From: Macquaria australasica | Taxonomy: Eukaryota; Chordata; Actinopteri; Centrarchiformes; Percichthyidae | Assembly (NCBI GenBank): GCA_005408345.1 | Contig: SEMN01000457.1 | Location: 310,001 to 374,000, forward strand | Reading direction: 5' to 3' | Length of the DNA: 64,000 nt | Shown: in pieces, positions 55,501 to 64,000 of the stretch | Position numbering within the stretch: the stretch's first letter is position 1 | Layout: each line of letters opens with the position of its first letter | Notes under the pieces: generated by a model | What the model was told of the DNA's origin: nothing | Seen by the model: only the letters and a program-made list of their open reading frames with translations | Databases searched by the model: none | Program-made: the position numbers and the translations under genes

Positions 55501-57872
55501 GACAGTCTTTATTAGTACAACCACAAGAGGTGTATGTGTGTTAAGAGGTTAACACACATACCCACTAACTAGGTTAATACAAACAAAATACACACATTAC
55601 TGGCTCTTCCACCGTCAAAACATTGTTGAATAAATGCACTTTGCTGCCTAATCCACATTAGGGACGAGCCCACGAGGGGGAGACGGAATGTCAGAATGCC
55701 AATGGCGGCTAGTAAGATAACATCTGCAATCGCAAACATTACCTCAGTCAGAGAGCACGTTTTCAGACCCATTAATGTATTTTTGTATGCATTTCATTAC
55801 ATACATCACACAGATGCAGTTATGTAGGGCGTTATTTTTCCCACCTGTATTCCGCGAAGACCTGCACCTACTCTGCCTCTGATTGGCTCTGACCCTGATA
55901 TTTTTTTCTAATCCTAATCAACTAAACCAGTCTTTCCCAAACTTAGGGTCGCGACCCTTAAAAGTGGGATATATTATATTATATGCGTATAAATATAAAT
56001 ATATCACATGCGATGATTATGTCATGCAACTGCTGAATTAGGGTACTGGCATCTTTTTTGGTCCAGTTCAGGCTCTGCCCCATACTGTCTCCTCGCTGAC
56101 GATGTAGTTAGCATTTTCATTGTCTTTCATCAGCCACCACATTGCTGGCTTTAGTTAACAATAGAGGACCAGTAACTCTCCGTTCCCTCCACAGCAACCG
56201 AGTCATGGAAGCAGGCCTGAAATACCAGTCATGCTGTTGTGTCACCCGGCTGGTGTGGGTGTCGCTATCACCAGCCACCAAGTTGACAACACTTGTCTTG
56301 CCGTTGGCCTGGGGGCTGTTGTGTGGTGGGGGTTAGCCGCGGAGGGTGACAGAAAATAGAAAATGGAAAATTCCTGTGTGAAGTGCAGTCGTTGTTGATC
56401 AGGTGTGAACTGCAGAGCAGAGATCAGAGCAGCAAGGGGCGGAGGGAGCAGACAGCTGCTGCAGCCCCACATCAAGCCCTTCCACTACTGCACACCAGCT
56501 GGGACTGGGGCCCTGCACTCGCTACCGTGGGCCCCAGCTCTCACCAGACCAGCTAAATGCATACATACATATTCTATATATTACATTATAGAATATATAT
56601 GTTAAATCACCCCCATTTATGCTGTTAAATCACACATTTTTATGATGTAATTTTTGGAATTACATATGCATACATTCAGAAATTTGTATTCGTAAATATT
56701 TACATTTATAATCTATTTTCTTTGCTATGTTCTATTTCTATTTGCTTTCTGCAACAGTGCTGTGGCACAGAAATCATTACACATAAGAGTGAGAAAAATT
56801 CTCCACATGAATATAACAGAAATACATACTTCTGTGTAGGCAAACACTAAGTTATACACATGCAGAGAGGAATATCCATAAAGGCTATTGTGAGCATTGT
56901 ATAAAATATGGGATATCTTTGCTTTAAAACCATTGATGGGGACAAGAAATACTAATGTCAAAGAAGCTTTGAAGCTTAGGAGGCTTTTGAATTCAAAGGG
57001 TGTAGAACCAAAAAACACTTTCACCAAATTAATACTTAAACAAATGCATCCTGTGATGTGGTATATGAAATGAAATACCAGGTTTAGGATTAAACCTGGC
57101 ACAAAACAAATACATGCATTTCATGTGTTTGTTTTTTTGTACAGGATGTCTAACGCTGGAATAAAGTTTAATATAACCATTTAGAGGCAGCCAGAAAAGA
57201 TGACTGACAGTGTGTAAATCTACACCCAGCGGTGGAACATTTGGCACTTCACCCCATGCCAGACTGGAATAAATCAGCAAACTCACAAGAAGTCACTGAA
57301 AAAACAAGAGGAATACATTTTCTTTTTGATCAGCGCACTTCATAACAACAATTTTAAGTGTTGGCTTTAGGTTGGTGGCTCTATTTCTCACTGTGCTGAC
57401 GATGACTGGTATGCATTTACGTTAGAAATCAATTATAATTCCTATTAGGGTTGAACAATATAAGCACGGGGCTGAAATAAGCGACTGATTTAAAATTAGA
57501 TATGGTCCAGTCAGTATTATCCACACTAGATGGACAAGATGCAGTTTACATCATATATATATTTGTTGTATAAATGAGCAAAATTACACTATGAAAAGGC
57601 GTCCACCTAAATTGAATCTAATGATACATTTTGATCAGATTTTTTCTATATTATGTTTGCAATTTGTTTTAGTATTATTATTAGTGAGACAAAGAATAAT
57701 ATTTTGTAAGAAAATGTTTTCACCACAAAAATGATCAAAAAAGATTAATAGGCCTATGAGCTATTGGTAACTTTAATCCAAAATATTAATGTTGGCCTAA
57801 GGGTAAAGCTAATACACTAAGTTAATAAGAGAAAGTTACTACATTTTCCGTTTTTAATTATTTGCATAAAAA
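55501..57872. other. intergenic, no gene seen
   Basis: A GC-richer segment at 56130-56560 stands out from its AT-rich surroundings but keeps no reading frame with family resemblance. The minus-strand frame of 125 codons at 56725-57102 is AT-rich and unrecognised. Confidence 0.35.
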
Positions 57873-58115
57873 GGGCTCAGGATGTAGAGTGGGTCGTCCA
57901 CTGCTCGCAGGGTTGGCGGTTCAATCCCTGGCTCCTCCCGTCCACATGTTGAAGTTTCCTTGGGCAAGACACTGAACCCTAAGTTGCTCTCTATGGTCAG
58001 GCCAGCACCTTGCATGGTAGCTGCCTTTGGTGTGAGAGTGTGTGTGAATGGGTTAATGAGAGGCAAATTGTACAGCACTTTGGATAAAAGCACTATATAA
58101 ATGCAGCCATTTACA
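57873..58115 (+). mobile_element. tRNA-derived SINE with LINE-like tail
   Basis: The head resembles a tRNA gene: a box A-like GGCTCAGGATGTAGAGTGGG (57874) and a consensus box B GGTTCAATCCC (57917-57927). The body (CCTTGGGCAAGACACTGAAC, GTGTGTGAATGGGTTAATGA) is the conserved middle of the fish ROn-1-like SINE group. The tail GTACAGCACTTTGGATAAAA ... ATATAAATGCAGCCATTTA is the L2/CR1-like terminus used to borrow LINE machinery. Confidence 0.85.
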
Positions 58116-58900
58116 TTTGTAATCTTTTGTAACATTTAAAAATGTATGTTTGGTGCCCTGTTATGTCTCACTCTACATAGGATTATCATTACTGTTGTGC
58201 TGTTGACTACTCCTATGGGGTAACGAAATCCTCCTTTCTGGCTTCATTTGTACATACTTTTTTTTCTTATTTTGAAAGGATTTCTCTGAAGAATTCCTTT
58301 GGGGTCCAAGACGTGTTTTGACTGCAAGGCCCAGTGACATCAGCGACATATGTCTGTAGTCTTGCTGTCAACTGATGACAGAATAAATCTCGAAAATGGC
58401 TATCATTGAGTCCTTGAAATCCCAAACCAGTCAAATATAATGGCCTGATGTGTCCTCTGGGAGCAGGAGGTCACATGTTTTTCCATCCATAACTAATTTC
58501 TAATAAATGGCCAGTTTCCCAATGCTAGTGTTCAGAGGTCAAATTGTTTGCATGCTTTTTTCTCTTGCCACAGAAAAGCCCTTTTTGGCTTTTGTGAGGA
58601 TGTTGGAGGTTGCAACTAATATGGCATAATCAACACAGTAAAAACATGTAAATATTTGACCCTTGTAATGTTTGATGTCTTATTGCTTCTGTGTTGTGCA
58701 GCAAATAATACTATGAGTGCCATAATAAATTAGGATATATTATCAATTTAATGAGGGAAAGGCATCCAAAGGTACATACACCTTTTCAAAGTTATTACAT
58801 CATGAAATATGTTCAAGTGACTGAATGAAAAACTTTGATTTCATTGTAGGAAAGCTGTTTTACCAAAAATGGGTGTAAGAAATTCTGTCCTTCAAGTATC
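58116..58900. other. intergenic, no feature seen
   Basis: Ordinary AT-rich sequence. I recognise no exon or RNA. Confidence 0.4.
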
Positions 58901-58904
58901 TGAT

Positions 58905-59130
58905 TACTTTTGGGAAATATGCTTGTTTACTTTCGTCCTAGGACTTAGATGAGAGGATCGATATCAGTGTCACTTCTGTGCATTCAGTAAAGAGATTGGT
59001 CCAGGAAGTGTTTAGCCTAGTTTAGCGCAAAGACTAGATTAAGGCTAATAGCTAAGCTCCTACAAAAGAGGAAAAATACACCATCTAACAGTTTCATAAT
59101 TGTGTCACTCACATGTTGTAGTTTGTTAGC
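58905..59130 (+). repeat. partial copy of the TTAA fold-back family
   Basis: TTTTGGGAAATATGCTTGTT, TAGATGAGAGGATCGATATC and TTTAGCGCAAAGACTAGA correspond to 33686-33981. The right end is diverged. Confidence 0.55.
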
Positions 59131-59199
59131 TAAAGAGGCTAGCTACCAGGACAGTCTCAAATCACCTAGATTTGCTCAGATGCTGTACAATTATTTGTA

Positions 59200-60085
59200 C
59201 AGCTTCTACTTACTAACATAACAAGCAGTGAATAAAGTGAACTGAAGGAAGGCATTTCTTTAAGTATAGGGGCTTTCAGTGCCTTTAAATGTTTGTTGAG
59301 TATCCATGAATATATATGATAATAGAAATAGTTTATTGTTTGAGAAAGTGTACATGTGCACATACCAGTACAATCAATTAAAAGCTAACAATCAATTTCT
59401 CAGGAGCGTTGGTTACTTCAAAGCAGTAGCATGTGTGTCACTACCATTTACAACGTCTGTCTTCAGAAAGCGATCTGGCTTTGGCGTGACCTTGCATCTA
59501 ACCCTGTTAGATATGCGTCTTGAGCATATTCATTGCTCAGTGACATTTTGCTCCTTAAAAATAACACAGATGCTGGGCCCTGTCTGAATCTGTAGCCTCG
59601 ACGTAGCTGGACGTCCGGCTATTTTCATTACCACCACCCCTCGTAACCCCCCCACGCCAGACCCTCCCTCTCTCTCAGTGTCCGTGGCTCTGAGAAGGGC
59701 AGTTGTGTGAGTCACTTTATTAGTTTTGAAGTCTGACATGTTCCCAGCTTCTTGGCCTGTGGATGAAGCAGTCAGAGCCTGTCAGCAACTGGCGAGTGTT
59801 AATCATGGATCAGCAACTTGGGTTTCACCTGTCGGACATCGCAGCGCTGAGGGACTCAGGGGGATTAGCACAGTCTGGTCACCCTGACAATGCTGTCTGC
59901 CACCCATTAGCTCTTATATATCCTCTTTAGTTATTCACACACTCAATCAATCCGACCATGTCACATTTTTAGACATCATTACTCATTTTCACACTTCTGC
60001 AGATTTCCCATATTGCAGATTGCTTGTGACTTTCATCATATAATACAACTTTATCCCATGATTATCACGTTAGTGTTGCTGGTAT
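59200..60085. other. intergenic; GC-richer unique block at about 59760-59930
   Basis: The block with CATGGATCAGCAACTTGGGT and GGGATTAGCACAGTCTGGTC is non-repetitive and differs in composition from its surroundings. No reading frame is kept. It could be a conserved noncoding element, untested. Confidence 0.25.
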
Positions 60086-60093
60086 GTGTGCAT

Positions 60094-60102
<9 letters not shown>

Positions 60103-60153
<51 letters not shown>
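60103..60153 (+). repeat. (GT)n microsatellite
   Basis: About 25 uninterrupted GT units. The Cys/Val frames it generates are artefacts. Confidence 0.95.
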
Positions 60154-60154
<1 letters not shown>

Positions 60155-61029
60155 CAAAGGCTTTGCAGGTCAGCACTCATTATGGATAAAGGGGGTGGGG
60201 AAACTAGTTCAAATTTATTGCCTGCGTCAGCTGTGTCAAATTTGGCAAGCTCAAATGGTCAGCTTGCAAATGGCAGGGCGATACCTAAGGGTCAGCAGCC
60301 ATTGTGATAAGCACAGAGTTGTACATTTCACCTCTCAGTGTATGACTTGAGTGTTCATCGACATGAAAAAGTGCCCAAAGTACATTTACAGATGACTGTT
60401 ATGTTCACATTTTGAGCGCAGCATTCCCAGGCTGCTGAATCTCAACTGAGAGCAGTGAAGACTGACCTGATTGTGGGTTCGGGTGGCATGAAGGACAAGA
60501 AGCTGCTGCTGATGAGGAGCAAGCTGCTTGTCCAAGTGAATCCTCCAGTCTTTTTTTTTTTTTTTTTCCTTTTTTACTTTTCTCGTCTTTTGAACATTCA
60601 TAAAGGGGACCACCCACTTTCTGAACCCTTGCCTCTATTTTTGCAGGGTCAGAAAGAGTAGCCAGTTGCTCTTTATGGCTGAGATTTTTACGATGTGGTC
60701 AGAGCTGTTTGGAGACCACCAGTTCTCCTTTCACTTGTCACTGGAGCTACAGTAGCCTAGAGGAAGACCTGAGCTATATGAGAAATGGATTTCACTGTTT
60801 TGCTCAAAAGTCTATAAAGCAGTTTTTTCCTCCCTGTATTAACAAGGCTACAAGATGTATTTGTATCCCTTGTGTAATTTAATTTAATAAACAGACATAA
60901 AAGAACATAAAAGAATAGACAATTTAGTTCAGAAATATTTGTTGTAGTGATTGTGAAGGGTTGTTCATGTAAACTCTAACATCATGGACAGTGAAACAGG
61001 AAATCATCTAATTATATGATAAATAGTAA

Positions 61030-62330
61030 TTGCTGGATGTAACTCCAGTTCTATGAATACATGCATAGCCCTCTAACGGGCTTTACTATTAGTTAACCCC
61101 ATCGAGGCTCCGCCTTGGGCACGCTGAGACAGAACTTTGCACTCACCACCCAATAAGAAGGTATCAACCACATACTATAAAACACCAGTGCACCTGCTGT
61201 TCATCTTCCTTTTGAACTCAGCAATGGGAATAAATGAGGAGCCATGTATGTAGTTACTGGGCTATGCGCATACTCATAGAACTGAAGGTATAGAACTTAC
61301 ATCATGTAACTACTATTTCTATTTTGCACATGCTACTCCTTCTAACGGGTTTCGCTATTGGTTACCACTGGAGGCAAAGGCTGTTAGGGATGTGATGTGC
61401 TCCCCGCTGGGTCCGAATCCATGCATACAGCAACTGCTGTATAGACCCAATTGCTGACTGGGCAAAAATGTGGAAGTCAAGTGTCCATGCCACTGAGCAC
61501 CGCCCGTGTTGAGGTCCCACAGCTTAACCACATGCTTTCGAGCTTGAAGCTGAATGTAAATGTGTAAATCCAAACCGGATGGTGCTCCCACAGACGTTGC
61601 TTGAAGCATCGAGTGAGATATACGTCATCCCTGAGTAATGACAGCACTAGAGATGGGAGGCTGTGAAGAAGGCAGACAATGTCTTCCAATGCCCCTGTAG
61701 AGTTTGGTTTATGAGGCAATGCTCCAAGTCCCACCCGGGGAGCACAACTCATTGCCTCACAACCTGTGCAAATCGCACCACACAACTAAGAACTAGCTGC
61801 TGTGCTGTCAGAGGAGTACCCTCGGCCTGTGGTCCATGGCAGAAAAAGAGTTCCCAAAAAAATCTCTGCAGATCCCACTGGGGAAATAGGCAACAGGTAG
61901 AAGTCCACCGCCTGTGAACCTTCCTTAACATCACATCACATGTAGATATCTTCTAGCTTTGAAGCTGTTGAAGCTGCCATAACTAGCTCCAGTCACTGCC
62001 GCAAACACTGTCACTGTCCTAGCACACTCCCAAAACGTCTCAGACGTTCCTGGGAGTGGAGGATGTTCATTCATTTCCATTTGCACTTGAAACAGAGCTG
62101 TGGGCCTGGATCGGCACATCCAAGTCGCTGCCCTTTGAATCAGGCCTTGGTACCACCTGGCGCTAGGGCCCTCTGATGCCACCACTCTGGCAGGCACTCC
62201 GTCTTGATTCTGTGGAGCAACTGCATCAACTGCCTCAGGGGCAGGAAGATGTGGAGCAGGCTAGGGGGCCATACTGGATGAGCGCACACATCTACCTGGA
62301 TGAGCGTACATATCCGCCCATCGTAGAACG
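61030..62330. repeat. unclassified element with direct and inverted subrepeats
   Basis: A module with TCTAACGGGCTTTACTATT occurs at about 61038-61100 and again, diverged, at 61308-61365. Between them, 61245-61290 holds the start of the module inverted (TGGGCTATGCGCATACTCAT versus ATGAATACATGCATAGCCC). The remaining kilobase is GC-richer with open but unrecognised frames on the minus strand (for example 61477-61785). Inverted plus direct terminal modules recall DIRS-type retroelements, but no recombinase or RT motif is visible. Confidence 0.4.
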
Positions 62331-62774
62331 CAGATTTCCTTGACAGCTATCGAGCGAGCCAGCGAGGGAAGTAGTGTTGCTAGCTAGTGATGCAACCTGA
62401 GCGGTACAAGCATTTTCTGTATTTAGCCTCAATTTGTTATTAATGTATTTTTTTATTTGGTTGTACATTTATTTGCTTCTAATTGTATTTTTATGGTATA
62501 TTTGAGTCAACTAATTTGGGTTCTAAAGGAAAGGGAAAAACAAATAAAATAAGAACAGAAGATCTGTGTGTGTTTTTTTTTTTTGTATGCTGGAGGTCCT
62601 ATTGTTCTTGTGTAGAGGCTGCTACCACCAATCCCTTACCAAACCTAGTGAGTTTAGTGATCCTAGAGAACCAAGTGAACATGTAACCAAACCAAACTGT
62701 AAAATCTTGGGTCTAAGATATTTTGAAGAAACCCAGATATTGATAATATGAATGTTTGTATTACTTTGTTCTTT
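62331..62774. other. AT-rich, possibly the 3' region of a LINE
   Basis: This sequence precedes the LINE-type tail at 62775 without a visible border. No ORF fragment of a LINE protein was recognised. Confidence 0.3.
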
Positions 62775-62875
62775 CTTGTTCTGTTCTTTATTATAATTGT
62801 GCAGCACTTTGGTCAACTATGGTTATTTTTTAAATGTGCTATACAAATAAATAAATTGAATTGAACTGAATTGAT
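62775..62875 (+). mobile_element. non-LTR retroelement 3' tail
   Basis: GCAGCACTTTGGTCAACTAT, AAATGTGCTATACAAATAAA and a (AATTG)n-like end are the layout of a LINE terminus. It differs from both the L2 tail (11851) and the tail at 5836. Confidence 0.6.
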
Positions 62876-63469
62876 AACTCAGATACTAAACCCAGAATCA
62901 GCAGCATAGATTCCCTACAGGGAAAAGTTACATGTCAGACATGTTTAAGAACAAAGAGGTTTTGAGTAAAGGCATTCCAACAATTTGAGCAAATAAACAA
63001 ATGACCCCTTGGGAATGAGTTGCTTCCCCAGATGAAGGAGTTATCCCTGGATCTTGTTCATGAGTTAGGGTAGGATGGAACCTGAGACTGACAGACAGAT
63101 CAATGCAACATGTGCAGTAATGTGGGCAAGATACGGGACTATCATGGTGAAGAGAGAGCTGAGCCTGAAGGCATAGCTCTCGATTTATCATTGGATCCAA
63201 CCCTGTCTCCTAGAAATTACGTTTATATACAACTAATTTGCAACAGCAAATACATTTTGAAGGACACATAATGCCGACCAGATTACGTTTTCTATTAACA
63301 CAATGAGGATATGTTGTTAATTAACGTAGCTGGCAAGTTGCAAAAATGTTGATATTGAACATATCAGTAAACTGATGACTGACATCGTATTTCATTTTTT
63401 CCTCCGATCTTGGAATACAATATACACTTGTAGCCACTACAGCACTATTACATTTTTTATAGTTATGTT
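62876..63469. other. intergenic, no feature seen
   Basis: I recognise no exon or repeat. The 90-codon minus frame at 62928-63200 resembles no family. Confidence 0.35.
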
Positions 63470-63740
63470 TAGGCACTGGTAGTACTTGGTTATGGTTAGA
63501 GAAAGATCATGGTCTGATTTAATATAGAAAAAGTCTGCAGTGACTATCACAAGACACAATGTGATTGTTAGCATTTAACCGAAACCACAACGTTTTCCTA
63601 ACCTTAAACCCAAAGTGCTTTTGTTGCCTAAACCTAACCACAGATGGGAGTCACAATGCAAATCGTCCGGACTCCAGTGTCACAGTCCTGCGCTTTGTAC
63701 GCCCACCATCCACCCTCTGTCCGGTGGGGTGGATATAGCG
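63470..63740 (+). repeat. dispersed repeat, second copy of the 55265 family
   Basis: GTACTTGGTTATGGTTAGAG, AAAGATCATGGTCTGATTTA, CCTAAACCTAACCAC and ACGCCCACCATCCACC follow in the same order as at 55265-55500. Confidence 0.5.
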
Positions 63741-64000
63741 TTTATTTCACTCAAAAAAGAGTTGCCTGTGAACGTAATCAAGGCAGTGATTACATTTTTC
63801 AGCACAATGTAATTGGGAAAACTATTTAGTGAAGAACAGAATTTCTAATAGACGGGGTTGCTGGATCTATGCTCTTGATCTCTAGTTAAGATAAATAACA
63901 TCACAGACATCACAATCATTGATACAGGTGGCTGACATCAGTTGTCTTCATATCTGGCATCGAGGAAGCATCTGATCAGGATGCCCCCTGAACACCTTGA

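Noticed and set aside
57873..57945. A functional tRNA gene
   Set aside because: Box A- and box B-like sequences are present, but they continue directly into a SINE body and LINE-like tail, and no cloverleaf acceptor stem closes around them.
60086..60350. Frames rich in Cys and Val
   Set aside because: They come from the (GT)n microsatellite.
1..64000. CRISPR array, rRNA operon, attachment site or bacterial-type system
   Set aside because: The DNA is clearly from a vertebrate. No regularly spaced direct repeats of CRISPR type and no rRNA-like sequence were seen.

Overview
The window looks like genomic DNA from a ray-finned fish, most likely a percomorph teleost. Genes are split by many introns, the proteins match vertebrate families, and the DNA between genes is full of repeats typical of teleosts: an L2-clade LINE and its short 3' tails, an L1-clade fossil, a tRNA-derived SINE, and many small inverted-repeat DNA elements flanked by TTAA or 8-bp duplications. 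There are no bacterial-style operons. All assignments rest on reading translations and splice sites by eye; no database search was run.

Four protein genes can be supported, all on the minus strand. From right to left they are: entpd2 (ecto-ATPase, 9 exons, 39170 to 30542, complete, 501 aa); nelfb (subunit B of the NELF pausing complex, 13 exons, 29359 to 16776, complete, 583 aa); a P2Y-like class A GPCR (single coding exon, 7608 to 6607); and the first coding exon of arrdc1 (2383 to 2266), whose other exons lie beyond the left edge. ARRDC1, NELFB and ENTPD-family genes also lie close together on human 9q34.3, so this appears to be an old vertebrate synteny block. Entpd2 converts extracellular ATP to ADP and P2Y-type receptors sense such nucleotides, so a link between these two neighbours is possible but unproven.

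Layout: 1-2265 arrdc1 intron 1 with a fold-back element; 2384-6600 intergenic with an LTR-like stretch, an L2 tail and a hAT-like MITE; 6607-7637 the GPCR; 7860-8215 an L1-clade fossil; 8672-11907 a broken L2 LINE; 11915-16400 assorted MITEs and paired repeats; 16456-29560 nelfb and its promoter region; 30447-39170 entpd2; 39171-64000 about 25 kb with no gene that I recognise. That last part holds a THAP-exon-bearing fold-back element, a hAT transposase remnant, a TTAA MITE, a hAT-like MITE carrying an L2 piece, a SINE, and several non-repetitive GC-richer patches that could be regulatory.

The observations most worth checking are the THAP exon between long inverted repeats (43345-43925), the L2 piece inside a hAT-like MITE with a perfect 8-bp duplication (50345-51430), the GC-AG intron and the C17 acceptor tract in nelfb, the L2 tail inserted antisense into an L2 body, and the unassigned P2Y-like receptor.
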